A DNA stretch of 64,000 bases from Pseudorhodoplanes sp. (GCA_032027085.1 JAVSMS010000001.1:3059126-3123125), one strand, 5' to 3'; shown: positions 8,397 through 17,938, counted from the first letter of the stretch. Translations and numbers: made by a program. Notes: a model not told the origin generated them from the sequence alone.

Positions 8397-10723
8397 GACG
8401 CTTTCCTCCTGGCTCCGGCGAGCCGCGCCTCGCGCCGGCGTGCGACCAGCGCTTCCATGACGCGGTCGGGCGTCACAGGCAACTCGTTCAGTTCGAGGCC
8501 GAGCGCATTGGCGATGGCGTTGACGATAGCCGGCGGCAAGCTCGCCAACGCACCTTCGCTCGCCTCCTTCGCCCCGAACGGCCCGTTCGGATCGTTGCTC
8601 TCGACGATATGGATTTCGATGGGGGGCGATTCCGAGATGGTCGGCACGCGATATTCCAGCAAGCTGGCATGCAGCGGCAGACCGTCGGCGTAGCGGGTTT
8701 CTTCGCTGAGCGCCTGGCCCATGCCCATCCACACTGAGCCTTCGATTTGCCCCTCGACCGCCAGCGGATTGATCGCGTGACCGCAGTCGAGTGCGGTCCA
8801 GATCTTGTCAACCGTGACCTTGGCCGTGGTCTCGTCGACGGTCACCTCAACAACGCTCGCGCCATAGCTGAAGCCCATCGTCGATCCGACGGCGCCGCCG
8901 CGATGCTTGCCGCCCTGTGCCTCCGGCGGGCAGGTGAACGTGCCGGACACGGTGACCGGCCCGCGATCGACGAGCGCCGCCTCCACCACCTCGCCAAACG
9001 GCACGATGGATTGCGGCGAGTTGCCGATCCGGAAGGTCTCGCCCACGCATTCGATCATGTCGGGCGCCGCTTCGAGCTTGCGGGCGGCCGCCTCGGTCAG
9101 GATCGCCTTCAGTTTGCGCGCGGCATCGATCGTCGCATTGCCGACCATGAAGGTGACGCGAGACGAATAGGAGCCATTGTCCTTTGGCGTGATCGCGGTG
9201 TCGGCGGCGACAACCCGGATGCGCTCGAGCGAAATGTCGAGCGTTTCCGCAACGGCAATCGCGACCATGGTGGACGAACCCTGGCCGATATCGGTGGCGC
9301 CGGTGAAAGCGGTGACACCGCCGTCGTAATCGACGCGCAGATTGACCGTCGCATGCGGCTCGCCGGTGCGATGGATTGGCTTGGCCGAGCCGCTGACGTA
9401 ATGCGAGCAGGCCATGCCGAGTCCCTTGCCGGGCGGCATCTTGCCGATACGCTCATGCCAGCGGCTTGCCTGCTCGACCTTGTCCAGGCATTCGCCAAGC
9501 CCGTAACTGTTGACCATCAGGCCATTGAGCGTGAAGGTCGGCGCCTGCAGCAGGTTGGCGCGCCGCACGGCGAAAGGATCGAGGCCGAGCTCGCGCGCCA
9601 TGCGATCGATCAGGGATTCGAAGCCGTGGCGCGTGATGACGCCGCCGTGACCGCGCATCGCACCGCAGGGCGGCAGATTGGCGTAGACGCGGTAGCCGTC
9701 ATACTTCACCGCCGGAATGTCGTAGAGGCCCTGCAGCAGGGCGCCGGCATAGAGGATGGTGACGACGCCGTAGCCCGCGTAGGCGCCGCCGCGCTGCACA
9801 ACCTCGGCTTCGCAAGCCGTGATGCGACCGTCGCGCCGCATGCCGAGTTTCAGCTTGATCTCAGTCTGCGGCCGCGCGCGATGCGTGAGAAAGGTTTCCT
9901 CGCGGGTCAGCTGCATCATCACCTTGCCGCCGGCGGCCCGCGCCAGAAGCGCGTTGACGATCTCGAAATTCAGCACCTCGACGCGGGCGCCGAAGCCGCC
10001 GCCGATGAACGGCTTGATGATGCGGATGCGCGAGGCGTCGATGTCCATGCAGCGCGCCAGCATCAGATGCAGGTAATATATGACCTGCGACACGCTCTGC
10101 ACGAGCAGATGTCCGCTCACCGGATCGTATTCGGCAAGCGTCGCGTGCGGTTCGATCTGCGCGTGATTGACCTCGGCGCAACTGATGGTCTCTTCGCGAA
10201 TAAGGTCGGCGGCGGCAAAACCGGCGGCGAGGTCGCCGAATTCGTTATGCACCTCGCGTTCGATATTACCGGGCTTGTTGTCGTGCAGCAGGACCGCATC
10301 GGAGGCGCGAGCTTCCGCCGACGTGTAATAGGCCGGCAGTTCCTCGACCTCGAGTTCGATCAGGCCGAGCGCGCGCTCGGCCGTTTGGGCGTCGACGGCT
10401 GCCACCGCCGCAACCGGTTCGCCCCGATAGCGCACGCGGTCGCGCGCCAGCGGATATTCGTTCATCGCGATCGGCAGCACGCCATAGGTGAACGCGCAGT
10501 CGTCGCCGGTGATGACGGCGATCACTCCGTCGAGCGCCCGCGCCTTGGAGATGTCGAGGCGGATGATCCGTGCGTGGCTGTACGGGCTGCGGAAAATGCG
10601 CCCGACCATCGCATCGTCATGCTTGAGGTCGGCGGTATAGCGTGCGCGGCCGGTAACCTTTTCGACACCGTCGATAAGAGGGACGCGGCGGCGCTCTGCG
10701 AGCGGTTTGGTTGCGGTCGTCAT
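8393..10723 (-). CDS. hcrA: 4-hydroxybenzoyl-CoA reductase, molybdenum-binding alpha subunit
   Basis: A 776-residue molybdopterin subunit of the xanthine-oxidase family (GVEKVTGRARYTADL at the N-terminus, GGGFGARVE, PPCGAMRGHGG, DIGQGSSTM, GAKEASEG near the C-terminus). Length and motif order fit HcrA/HbaC. The ATG at 10723 overlaps the stop of the gamma gene (ATGA). The function call rests mainly on the beta subunit's extra cluster; this chain alone would only say xanthine-dehydrogenase family. Cytoplasmic; it forms a heterohexamer in characterised enzymes. Confidence 0.87.
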   Translation of the reverse strand: MTTATKPLAERRRVPLIDGVEKVTGRARYTADLKHDDAMVGRIFRSPYSHARIIRLDISKARALDGVIAVITGDDCAFTYGVLPIAMNEYPLARDRVRYRGEPVAAVAAVDAQTAERALGLIELEVEELPAYYTSAEARASDAVLLHDNKPGNIEREVHNEFGDLAAGFAAADLIREETISCAEVNHAQIEPHATLAEYDPVSGHLLVQSVSQVIYYLHLMLARCMDIDASRIRIIKPFIGGGFGARVEVLNFEIVNALLARAAGGKVMMQLTREETFLTHRARPQTEIKLKLGMRRDGRITACEAEVVQRGGAYAGYGVVTILYAGALLQGLYDIPAVKYDGYRVYANLPPCGAMRGHGGVITRHGFESLIDRMARELGLDPFAVRRANLLQAPTFTLNGLMVNSYGLGECLDKVEQASRWHERIGKMPPGKGLGMACSHYVSGSAKPIHRTGEPHATVNLRVDYDGGVTAFTGATDIGQGSSTMVAIAVAETLDISLERIRVVAADTAITPKDNGSYSSRVTFMVGNATIDAARKLKAILTEAAARKLEAAPDMIECVGETFRIGNSPQSIVPFGEVVEAALVDRGPVTVSGTFTCPPEAQGGKHRGGAVGSTMGFSYGASVVEVTVDETTAKVTVDKIWTALDCGHAINPLAVEGQIEGSVWMGMGQALSEETRYADGLPLHASLLEYRVPTISESPPIEIHIVESNDPNGPFGAKEASEGALASLPPAIVNAIANALGLELNELPVTPDRVMEALVARRREARLAGARRKAS

Positions 10724-11211
10724 GAGCCGGCTCCGGCCGCGGTCTTCACGGATTCGATGATCTTTATGTAGCCGGTGCAACGGCAGAGATTACCGGACAG
10801 CGCTTCGCGAATGTCGCCATCGGTCGGCTTCGGATTTTTTCGCAGCAGCGCCTCGGCCGCCATGATCATACCTGGAGTGCAGAAACCGCATTGTGCGCCC
10901 AGCGCCTCGTGAAATGCGCGCTGCAGACGACTCGGCCGTCCTTGGGTGGCGAGGCTTTCGATGGTCTCGACCGATCGACCTTCGCAGCGGGCCGCGAGAG
11001 TGATGCAGGCAGGCACCGCTTCTCCGTCAACCAGGACGAGGCAGGCTCCGCATTCGCCACCGTCACAGCCGGACTTCACGCCGGTCAGACCGGCGGTATT
11101 ACGGAGATAATCGATGAGGAGAAGATTGTCTGCGACGGCGTCTTCGCGCCAGCGACCATTGACCTGAATTCTGAGCAATCGTTTTGCGGGAACGGCCCCT
11201 GCAGTTTGCAT
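10720..11211 (-). CDS. hcrC: 4-hydroxybenzoyl-CoA reductase, [2Fe-2S] gamma subunit
   Basis: A 163-residue protein with two [2Fe-2S] clusters: a plant-type set C49, C54, C57, C69 ([10 protein letters not shown]) and a helical set C108, C111, C143, C145 ([15 protein letters not shown]). This is the standard small subunit of molybdenum hydroxylases. The ATG at 11211 has an AGGAG/GGAG region just upstream; a frame running to 11304 crosses the FNR-type box and was rejected. It is the first gene of a five-gene minus-strand operon (gamma, alpha, beta, DUF2249, membrane protein), every junction being an overlap or a two-base gap. Confidence 0.88.
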   Translation of the reverse strand: MQTAGAVPAKRLLRIQVNGRWREDAVADNLLLIDYLRNTAGLTGVKSGCDGGECGACLVLVDGEAVPACITLAARCEGRSVETIESLATQGRPSRLQRAFHEALGAQCGFCTPGMIMAAEALLRKNPKPTDGDIREALSGNLCRCTGYIKIIESVKTAAGAGS

Positions 11212-11290
11212 TGGCTCCTGCTCCAGTGTGGCTGAGCACGGCCACATTCGACCGTATTGGCCATGCAGCCGCGTTCGGCCCTGGCGCACC

Positions 11291-11304
11291 ATGACTAAAG
11301 TCAA
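11291..11304. promoter_or_regulatory. FNR/CRP-type box ATGACtaaaGTCAA
   Basis: A near-perfect dyad (TTGAC-N4-GTCAT on the minus strand) 86 bp upstream of hcrC by its centre and about 109 bp upstream of the badL-like gene on the other strand. The half-sites are identical to those of the box at 12499-12512. It probably activates the reductase operon under anaerobic or hydroxybenzoate-induced conditions. Confidence 0.65.
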
Positions 11305-11334
11305 TTTGGTAATGTCTTTGAGGCCATGCTGGTT

Positions 11335-11350
11335 ATTTCGGTACCGAAAT
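11335..11350. promoter_or_regulatory. Perfect 16-bp palindrome ATTTCGGTACCGAAAT, candidate operator
   Basis: An uninterrupted 16-base palindrome between the divergent hcr operon and the badL-badM pair, 56 bp before the badL start. Its size fits a dimeric repressor site. The Rrf2-family BadM-like protein encoded two genes away, or the MarR regulator, are the natural candidates. Confidence 0.5.
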
Positions 11351-11405
11351 GCCAGAATTGTCTGGTGGGCGTTCCTAGTCGGCCGACAGGGTAGAGGAGA
11401 AAGGC

Positions 11406-11945
11406 ATGAGCGAGCCGCGCAGACAGCGTTCCAGCCGACATGGCCGTCACGACGTCCCGAAGGGTTTAGCCGACCGTGTGTCAGAGGCGAGACGGCTTTC
11501 GTTGAAGATCCGTCGCGTAAGATCTGAAGACGTTCCCGCCATAATTGCGCTCGACAAGCGGATCACGGGATTGGCGAAGCCGGAGTATTGGGAAGACGTG
11601 TTCAAGCGATATGGTCGGCGGCGGTCGCGGGAGCGCTTCTTTTTTGTTGCCGAGCCGTTGGAGACGGATGGGTCGTTACTCGGGTTCATCATTGGCGAAA
11701 TTCGCGCGTGGGAGTTTGGATCGGGTCCATGCGGGTGGATTTTTGCGCTATCCGTCGAACCGAGTGCGCGGCTTCGCGGCACCGGAGAGGCATTGTTCAA
11801 CGCCATCTCGGCTCAGTTCAAAGCGGCGGGCGTGACCAAGCTGCGCACCATGGTCGCGCGCGACCACCCGCTCCCAATGCAGTTCTTCCGCGGAGAAGGG
11901 ATGGTGGCCGGCCCGTATATCCAACTCGAAAAGGAGCTCGGTTGA
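11406..11945 (+). CDS. badL: GNAT-family N-acetyltransferase (BadL-like)
   Basis: A 179-residue GNAT protein: IRRVRSEDVPAIIALD at the start of the domain, LSVEPSARLRGTGEALF as the acetyl-CoA loop (usual pattern R/QxxGxG/A, here RLRGTG), then FRGEGM. The first 40 residues are basic and look disordered. AGGAG precedes the ATG. In Rhodopseudomonas palustris an acetyltransferase gene, badL, lies next to badM in the benzoate cluster; the same pairing here supports the name, though the acetylated substrate is not shown by sequence. It is 49 bp from the downstream regulator gene. Confidence 0.65.
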   Translation: MSEPRRQRSSRHGRHDVPKGLADRVSEARRLSLKIRRVRSEDVPAIIALDKRITGLAKPEYWEDVFKRYGRRRSRERFFFVAEPLETDGSLLGFIIGEIRAWEFGSGPCGWIFALSVEPSARLRGTGEALFNAISAQFKAAGVTKLRTMVARDHPLPMQFFRGEGMVAGPYIQLEKELG

Positions 11946-11994
11946 TCATGATCACCGCGATCGTGAGTGAATCTTCCAGCCCCCGGGTCCGATC

Positions 11995-12450
11995 GTGAAA
12001 CTGCAGATCGCAAGCAGGATTGCCATCTTTGCTCTGCTTGAGCTGGCAGACGAATCCGATCGTCAATTGTCGGTTGCCGAAATTGGCCAGAAATACAGGC
12101 TGTCGAGTCATCACCTGGCCAAAGTCATGAACCAGCTCGGCCGGGCCGGGATGGTCAGTGCCGTGCGCGGGGCGGGCGGCGGTTATCAATTCTCCGGCAA
12201 TCCGCGACGCGTCACCTTGCTCGACGTCATCCAATTGTTCGAGCAGTTCGGATCGGAAGATGGCGAGGGGGCTGAACCGGGAGAGGGCACGTCGGAGGGT
12301 GCGATCCTGCGGCAGATCATGACTGAGATCGACGATATTGCCCGCGCAACCTTCGGGTCGATTACCATCGCCACGATGCTGAAGATGCGGGAGCGCCAAA
12401 AGAACGCGCAGCACACGCTCTCAAAACGACGCAGGCGGCAGAGCCGCTGA
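11995..12450 (+). CDS. badM: Rrf2-family transcriptional regulator (BadM-like)
   Basis: A 151-residue Rrf2 regulator starting at GTG (11995). The winged helix covers residues 1 to about 65 (LSVAEIGQKYRLSSHHLAKVMNQL, then GAGGGYQF). It contains no cysteine at all, so it cannot hold the [2Fe-2S] cluster of IscR/NsrR; this fits BadM, the Rrf2 repressor of benzoate degradation genes in R. palustris. Position beside a BadL-like gene and upstream of aromatic CoA genes supports the assignment. The C-terminal tail is basic. No strong ribosome-binding site precedes the GTG. Confidence 0.72.
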   Translation: MKLQIASRIAIFALLELADESDRQLSVAEIGQKYRLSSHHLAKVMNQLGRAGMVSAVRGAGGGYQFSGNPRRVTLLDVIQLFEQFGSEDGEGAEPGEGTSEGAILRQIMTEIDDIARATFGSITIATMLKMRERQKNAQHTLSKRRRRQSR

Positions 12451-12498
12451 GCGGCTCATTAGTGCCGCGCTGCGCCCACGGACGTGGGCTATCTCAAA

Positions 12499-12512
12499 AT
12501 GACCGAAGTCAA
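12499..12512. promoter_or_regulatory. FNR/CRP-type box ATGACcgaaGTCAA
   Basis: A dyad with the same half-sites as the box at 11291. Its centre is 72 bp upstream of the CoA ligase start, suitable for activation of the ligase-to-hydratase operon. Confidence 0.65.
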
Positions 12513-12577
12513 GGATCGCGTGGGATTCCTGCGCTCCATATTCATGCAAGGATGCTCGACTTCAACCTGATCGACTC

Positions 12578-14149
12578 ATGCTCACACAACGTACCTATAA
12601 CGCCGCCGTTGATTTCGTCGATCGCAATGTGCTCGAAGGGCGTGGCAACAAGACGGCCTTCGTCGATCCGTCGCGAAATATCACATATGCGGAACTGCTG
12701 GACGGAGTGGCGCGTGTTCGACCGCTGCTTGAGCGGTTTGGCGTCGAGCGTGAAAATCGAGTTGCCTTGATCCTGCTCGACACGGTGGACTTCCCGCTTC
12801 TGTTCTGGGGAGCCATTCGTGCCGGCGTTATTCCGGTTCTGCTCAATACACGATTGACGGCTGACCAATATCGATTCCTGCTGGAGGACTCCCGCGCCAA
12901 GGTCGCTTTTGTTTCGGCAGCGTTGCTGTCGGTGGTGCAGGAAGCGGCGCAGGGTCTCTCCACGTTGAAACAAATTGTCGTGGTTGGTGGCGGCCCGGAA
13001 AATATGCCGCGCCTTGATGTTTTGCTTGCCGGTGTGAATGCGCAGGCCGCGCCGGCAGAGACCTGCGCCGACGAGGTCGCCTACTGGCTCTATTCGTCCG
13101 GCACGACGGGCGCACCAAAAGGGGTGATGCATGTTCATGCGACCCCGCGAAACGTGTCGATGCTTGCCGGACAAGGCCGCATTGGAATTCGTGAGGACGA
13201 CGTTGTCTTTTCCGCAGCGAAAATGTTCTTTTCCTACGGCCTCGGCAACGCAGTCCTCTGCCCGATGTGGGTCGGTGCGACGACGGTCCTCTATCCCGAA
13301 CGGCCGACCCCGGCCACCGTCTTCGAGACATTGAGCGGCTATCAGCCGACCATGTTCTATGCCGTGCCGACCCTCTATGCGGCGATTCTCCAAGACCCTG
13401 AATGCATACGTGAACGCGGGTCGCAGCGACTGCGCCTCTGCTTTTCGGCGGGGGAGCCGTTGCCGGCGCATATCGGTGAAATGTGGCGGGCGCGCTTTGG
13501 CATCGACATCGTGAACGGCGTCGGCTCGACTGAAATGGGCCATCTGTTTCTCACCAACATTCCGGGCGCGGTGGAATATGGCACTTCAGGCGTTCCGGTG
13601 AACGGCTACGATTTGCGCCTGGTGGACGAAACTGGACGCGAAGTCGGCGACGATGAAATCGGCGAGCTGCTGGTGCGCGGGGAATCGGCGGCCGCGGGCT
13701 ACTGGAACCAGCTCGCGCGGTCACGCCGCACATTCGAGGGTGAATGGACCCGCACTGGCGACAAGTACATGCGGCGCGCGGACGGGGTCTACATCTACAT
13801 CGGCCGCGCAGATGACATGTTCAAAGTGAGCGGAATCTGGGTGTCGCCCTTCGAGGTGGAGGCTGCTCTCATTGCTCATGAATATGTGCTCGAGGCCGCG
13901 GTTGTTCCGGCGCAGGACGATCATGGATTGATCAAGCCGAGAGCCTTCGTTGTGCTCAAGGAGCAGCAGGAGGCGTCGCAGCGCTACATCTATGAGGAGC
14001 TGAAAGTCCACGTAAAGCGCACGATCGGTCCATGGAAATATCCGCGTTGGATCGAATTTGTCGACAGTCTGCCAAAGACGGCAACCGGCAAAGTCCAGCG
14101 CTACATGCTGCGCGATCGGCCGCTCAACGGGGGGCGTTCGCATGGCTGA
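12578..14149 (+). CDS. Benzoate-type CoA ligase (hydroxybenzoate or aminobenzoate CoA ligase)
   Basis: A 523-residue adenylate-forming enzyme. The P-loop is [14 protein letters not shown], followed by [18 protein letters not shown], which is typical of benzoate/4-hydroxybenzoate/2-aminobenzoate CoA ligases. Later motifs are [18 protein letters not shown] and the catalytic lysine in [10 protein letters not shown]. It would activate an aromatic (or alicyclic) acid with ATP and CoA. The neighbouring hydroxybenzoyl-CoA reductase makes 4-hydroxybenzoate a good guess; 2-aminobenzoate or cyclohexanecarboxylate are alternatives given the downstream genes. No strong ribosome-binding site is seen before the ATG. 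It overlaps the next gene by 8 bp and probably leads a five-gene operon. Confidence 0.85.
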   Translation: MLTQRTYNAAVDFVDRNVLEGRGNKTAFVDPSRNITYAELLDGVARVRPLLERFGVERENRVALILLDTVDFPLLFWGAIRAGVIPVLLNTRLTADQYRFLLEDSRAKVAFVSAALLSVVQEAAQGLSTLKQIVVVGGGPENMPRLDVLLAGVNAQAAPAETCADEVAYWLYSSGTTGAPKGVMHVHATPRNVSMLAGQGRIGIREDDVVFSAAKMFFSYGLGNAVLCPMWVGATTVLYPERPTPATVFETLSGYQPTMFYAVPTLYAAILQDPECIRERGSQRLRLCFSAGEPLPAHIGEMWRARFGIDIVNGVGSTEMGHLFLTNIPGAVEYGTSGVPVNGYDLRLVDETGREVGDDEIGELLVRGESAAAGYWNQLARSRRTFEGEWTRTGDKYMRRADGVYIYIGRADDMFKVSGIWVSPFEVEAALIAHEYVLEAAVVPAQDDHGLIKPRAFVVLKEQQEASQRYIYEELKVHVKRTIGPWKYPRWIEFVDSLPKTATGKVQRYMLRDRPLNGGRSHG

Positions 14150-15362
14150 ACCGAAAATCCGCGCGCCCGATCTTGCTCATCTGAACTGGCCTTTCTTCGA
14201 AGAGGCGCATCGGGAATTTGCGCGGGGGCTCAGTGACTGGTCAGCGAGCGAAATCGACAAGCACGTCGATCACGCGGACGTGGATCACTCCTGCCGTGCC
14301 CTGGTGCGCGCGCTCGGCGATGCGGGTTGGCTGCGCGCGATTGTGCCGGCGGCTTATGGCGGATTGTCCGAGCAGATCGATGTGCGCCGGCTTTGTCTCG
14401 CTCGCGAAATTCTCGCGTGGCACGACAGTCTCGCCGATTTTGCATTTGCCATGCAGGGGCTGGGCACCGGTTCGATCTCGTTGTTTGGATCGGAGGCTGT
14501 GAAGAAGCGCTATCTGACAGCGACCTGCAGCGGCAGACAGATTGCAGCCTTCGCGTTGTCCGAACCGGAGGCCGGTTCAGACGTCGCCGCGCTGGCTGCG
14601 ACAGCGAGCGCGGATGGGGCCACGCATGTCCGGTTGAATGGGAAAAAGACCTGGATTTCGAACGGGGGGATTGCCGACCATTACATTGTCTTTGCCCGGA
14701 CGGGCGAGGGACCCGGAGTCAAAGGCTTGTCCGCCTTCGTGGTTGATGCGGATACGCCGGGGCTGTCGATCGACGGCCGTATTGAAATCACCGCGCCGCA
14801 TCCGCTGGCCACGCTGAAATTTTCAGATTGCCGCGTTCCGCTCAGCCAGCGACTCGGCGCGCCGGGCGAGGGCTTCAAGGTCGCCATGGCGACGCTCGAT
14901 ATTTTCCGCGCGACTGTTGGCGCGTCGGCCTTGGGGATGGCGCGCCGTGCGCTCGATGAGGCGCTTTGGCGAGCGCGAACGCGAAGATTGTTTGGAGCGC
15001 CGCTCGGCGACCTGCAGCTTTCACAGTCCGCGCTGGCCGACAGCGCGGTGGATATCGATGCCGCGGCGCTGCTCGTCTACCGAGCCGCCTGGGTCAAGGA
15101 CAGCGGCAAATCCCGAATCACACGCGAATCCTCGAGCGCGAAACTATTTGCAACAGAAATGGCGCAGCGCGCGATTGACCGCGCTGTGCAGATGTTTGGC
15201 GGGCATGGCGTGCGCAAAGGCATCAAGGTCGAGGCGCTTTATCGCGAGATCCGGGCATTGCGGATCTATGAGGGCGCCAGCGAGGTGCAGAAGGTGATCA
15301 TAGCACGCGAGATGCTTAAGGCGGATTCGGCTGAAACGAGGATCGAGCAAGCGGCAGGTTGA
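14142..15362 (+). CDS. Acyl-CoA dehydrogenase
   Basis: A 406-residue FAD-dependent acyl-CoA dehydrogenase: [10 protein letters not shown] in the middle domain, KTWISNGG, then QMFGGHGV and the C-terminal catalytic Glu region [12 protein letters not shown]. It would oxidise the alpha-beta bond of a CoA thioester, probably an alicyclic or dicarboxylic intermediate. The ATG at 14142 lies inside the end of the ligase gene with GGGGG before it. Its gene partners point to a beta-oxidation-like path for a ring or ring-cleavage product rather than general fatty-acid oxidation. Confidence 0.87.
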   Translation: MAEPKIRAPDLAHLNWPFFEEAHREFARGLSDWSASEIDKHVDHADVDHSCRALVRALGDAGWLRAIVPAAYGGLSEQIDVRRLCLAREILAWHDSLADFAFAMQGLGTGSISLFGSEAVKKRYLTATCSGRQIAAFALSEPEAGSDVAALAATASADGATHVRLNGKKTWISNGGIADHYIVFARTGEGPGVKGLSAFVVDADTPGLSIDGRIEITAPHPLATLKFSDCRVPLSQRLGAPGEGFKVAMATLDIFRATVGASALGMARRALDEALWRARTRRLFGAPLGDLQLSQSALADSAVDIDAAALLVYRAAWVKDSGKSRITRESSSAKLFATEMAQRAIDRAVQMFGGHGVRKGIKVEALYREIRALRIYEGASEVQKVIIAREMLKADSAETRIEQAAG

Positions 15363-15363
15363 C

Positions 15364-16206
15364 ATGGCACATAAAGTGAAGACGCGGCTCCGGCCGGCAG
15401 ACACCGGCAGTATGTTGCGGATGACAGTCGCAGATGGCGTGGCGATGATCACGCTGGATCGACCGCCGGTGAACGCGATCAGCGAGGAATGGCTCTGCCA
15501 GTTCAACGGATTGCTCGATGAACTCAACAACCGTTCCGATTGGAGAATTCTGCATCTGCGGTCGGAACAGAAGGTGTTTTGCGCCGGCGCCGATCTCAAT
15601 GAAATGCGTGATCGAATGGGCACACCGGACGGTCCGGACCGCATGTACTCGTATGTGGCGGCGATCCAGCGGCTGTTCGCGCGGATTGAAACCTTGCCGC
15701 AGGTCACGATCGCCGAAATCGGCGGAGCCGCGCTGGGGGGCGGACTTGAACTTGCGCTCGCCTGCGATCTGCGCATCGCGGCGAACGAGGCCAAGCTGGG
15801 GCTGCCGGAGGCGCGCCTCGGTCTCATTCCGGGGGCCGGCGGAACCCAGCGCCTGACCAAGCTGTGCGGTCGGCCGGTTGCGGAGCGGCTGATCCTGGGT
15901 GCCGAAATCATCGATGGCGCCAAAGCGCACGAACTGGGTCTTGTGCAATGGGCGGCACCGTCCGCCAAGCTACCCGAGCGTGCGCTCGAAATCATCCGCC
16001 GCGTATCATCATTGCCGGCCGGCGCGCTCATTGCGAGCAAGATGTGCATCGCCGCAGCCAGCGACGGCGGGCGCAACGGCTATTCAGAAGAACTTGAAGC
16101 GACACGCCGCCTGCTGGCGAGCACCGACACCCGTCAGCGCGTGGAGGCGTTTCTCGCCGGCGTGACGAATGACTGGGGACAGATCAAGAAAGGAAACGCG
16201 CGATGA
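15364..16206 (+). CDS. Enoyl-CoA hydratase/isomerase family protein (BadK-like)
   Basis: A 280-residue crotonase-fold protein. The oxyanion-hole segments are present (FCAGADLNEM and GGAALGGGLELALACD), and both catalytic acidic positions are in place (LGLPEARLGLIPGAGG). This is the true hydratase pattern, so water addition to an enoyl-CoA is likely. It starts one base after the dehydrogenase stop and ends with an ATGA overlap with the next gene. In the Rhodopseudomonas benzoate pathway BadK does this step on cyclohex-1-ene-carboxyl-CoA; an equivalent step here is inferred. Confidence 0.82.
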   Translation: MAHKVKTRLRPADTGSMLRMTVADGVAMITLDRPPVNAISEEWLCQFNGLLDELNNRSDWRILHLRSEQKVFCAGADLNEMRDRMGTPDGPDRMYSYVAAIQRLFARIETLPQVTIAEIGGAALGGGLELALACDLRIAANEAKLGLPEARLGLIPGAGGTQRLTKLCGRPVAERLILGAEIIDGAKAHELGLVQWAAPSAKLPERALEIIRRVSSLPAGALIASKMCIAAASDGGRNGYSEELEATRRLLASTDTRQRVEAFLAGVTNDWGQIKKGNAR

Positions 16207-16949
16207 GGCTCGAGGGAAAAACTGCTCTGATCACTGGCGGGGCGTCAGGGATCGGCCGCGCGACCGTCCTGGAGTTCGCCCGCAGCGGCGCGTCTGTGAT
16301 ATGTGCCGACGTGAACGACGAGCAGGGAATGGCTCTGCAGCGAGAGGCCGCCAGCACAAACTTCGCCGTGGAGTTCGTCCATGTCGATCTTTCCAGCTCC
16401 GAGTCCATTCACGATTGCGCCTCGAAAGTGCTGAACAAGCATCCGCGCGTCGATATTCTCGTCAATGCCGCCGGCTGGAACGACATTCAGCCGTTTATCG
16501 AGAACAAGCCCGGTTATATCGATCGGGTGATTGCGATCAATCTCGGCGGGACCGTGCATCTGACACATGCACTGCTGCCGTCGATGATCGCCGCCGGGAA
16601 AGGCAAGATTGTCAATGTATCGAGCGACGCCGGGCGCGTCGGCAGCAGCGGTGAGACGGCCTACGCCGCCGCCAAGGGCGGAGTCATCGCGTTCACAAAA
16701 TCGCTCGCGCGCGAGATGGCCCGCCATTCCATCAATGTGAACTGCGTCTGCCCAGGGCCGACCGACACGCCCATGCTGCAATCGCGGCCGGAGAAGCTCA
16801 AGGAGGCGTTCGTCCGCGCGATTCCCTTCAAGCGGTTCGCCGAGCCGCGCGAAATTGCAGACGCTGTCCTGTTTTTTGCCGGACCGCGTTCCGACTATGT
16901 CACCGGCCAGGTGCTGAGTGTGAGCGGTGGTCTCACGTTTGCGGGTTGA
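16203..16949 (+). CDS. Short-chain dehydrogenase, BadH-like (hydroxyacyl-CoA dehydrogenase)
   Basis: A 248-residue SDR: TGGASGIG cofactor loop, NAAGWNDIQPF, SSDAGRVGSSGETAY with the YxxxK catalytic pair, and CPGPTDTPML. The RVGSSGE and CPGPTDT segments strongly recall BadH, the 2-hydroxycyclohexanecarboxyl-CoA dehydrogenase of R. palustris (comparison from memory). It would oxidise the hydroxyl group placed by the preceding hydratase. Translationally coupled to it by ATGA. Confidence 0.82.
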   Translation: MRLEGKTALITGGASGIGRATVLEFARSGASVICADVNDEQGMALQREAASTNFAVEFVHVDLSSSESIHDCASKVLNKHPRVDILVNAAGWNDIQPFIENKPGYIDRVIAINLGGTVHLTHALLPSMIAAGKGKIVNVSSDAGRVGSSGETAYAAAKGGVIAFTKSLAREMARHSINVNCVCPGPTDTPMLQSRPEKLKEAFVRAIPFKRFAEPREIADAVLFFAGPRSDYVTGQVLSVSGGLTFAG

Positions 16950-16964
16950 AAGAGGAGATTGATG

Positions 16965-17870
16965 ATGTCGAAAGATAAGGCCGTTGCTGCGAAGTCAGGG
17001 AACGGATCAGCCGCGCCCGACACGAGCAAGCGCTTCCGCCCGCAGCGTGTTGATTTTGCAAACTTCAAGCCGCGTCACTTCCTCTGGCAGCGCGACGGCA
17101 AGGTTGCGACGATCACGCTCAACCGGCCCGAACGCAAGAACCCGCTGACGCTGGAATCCTATGCTGAGTTGCGGGACATGTTTCGCGATCTGGTCTATGC
17201 GGATGACATCAAGACGATCGTGGTGACAGGCGCGGGCGAAAATTTCTGCTCCGGCGGCGACGTGCACGAGATCATCGGCCCTCTGGTCGAGATGCAGCGT
17301 CGCGGTGACATGAGTGGACTCCTTGCATTCACCCGGATGACAGGTGATCTCGTCAAGGCGATGCGCGCCTGTCCGCAACCGATTGTCACGGCGATCGATG
17401 GCGTCTGTGCCGGCGCGGGAGCCATCCTCGCCATGGCCTCCGATCTGCGTTACGGCACCGCCCGCAGCAAGACCGCCTTTCTGTTCGTGCGTGTCGGCTT
17501 GGCCGGCGCCGATATGGGAGCGTGCAACATGCTGCCTCGGATCGTCGGCGTCGGCCGCGCTTCCGAGCTGCTGTATACGGGCCGCTCGATGGACGGGAAC
17601 GAAGCGGAGCGCTGGGGTTTCTTCAACAAACTCTGCGAGCCGAACCGCGTGCTCGAAGAAGCGCAGGCGATGGCAAAATCACTGGCGGACGGTCCGACCT
17701 TCGCCCATGCCATGACCAAGCGCTGCATCCATCAGGAATGGAACATGGGCGTCGATGAATCGATCGAAGCCGAAGCGCAGGCGCAAGCCATCTGCATGCA
17801 AACCAAGGATTATGAGCGAGCCTACGAGGCGTTTGTCGCCAAGGCCCGACCGGCCTTCGAGGGCAACTGA
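16965..17870 (+). CDS. Second enoyl-CoA hydratase/isomerase family protein
   Basis: A 301-residue crotonase-fold protein with a 35-residue N-terminal extension rich in Lys/Ser. Oxyanion-hole segments are [12 protein letters not shown] and [15 protein letters not shown]. At the catalytic region it reads [13 protein letters not shown]; the usual second Glu is replaced, so chemistry other than simple hydration (isomerisation, ring hydrolysis as in BadI, or C-C cleavage) is possible. AGGAG lies 7 bases before the ATG at 16965; ATG at 16962 is an alternative. Proteins of this longer type occur in 2-aminobenzoyl-CoA and salicylyl-CoA clusters. Last gene of the operon. Confidence 0.78.
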   Translation: MSKDKAVAAKSGNGSAAPDTSKRFRPQRVDFANFKPRHFLWQRDGKVATITLNRPERKNPLTLESYAELRDMFRDLVYADDIKTIVVTGAGENFCSGGDVHEIIGPLVEMQRRGDMSGLLAFTRMTGDLVKAMRACPQPIVTAIDGVCAGAGAILAMASDLRYGTARSKTAFLFVRVGLAGADMGACNMLPRIVGVGRASELLYTGRSMDGNEAERWGFFNKLCEPNRVLEEAQAMAKSLADGPTFAHAMTKRCIHQEWNMGVDESIEAEAQAQAICMQTKDYERAYEAFVAKARPAFEGN

Positions 17871-17887
17871 GATCGGGCAGGCTGTTT

Positions 17888-17913
17888 GATCCGGCAGGAC
17901 CTCCTGCCGGATC
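17888..17913. terminator. Stem-loop between convergent genes
   Basis: A perfect 11-bp stem (GATCCGGCAGG / CCTGCCGGATC) with a 4-base loop lies 17 bases after the last hydratase stop and 25 bases before the hemerythrin stop. There is no clear T-run, so termination would be weak or factor-assisted on either strand. Confidence 0.55.
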
Positions 17914-17938
17914 GTTCCGCAAGTATCAGGAGAAAGAT

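Noticed and set aside
8747-10771. Long plus-strand frame (674 codons) opposite the reductase alpha gene
   Set aside because: Antisense to hcrA, no ribosome-binding site or recognisable motif; shadow of codon bias.
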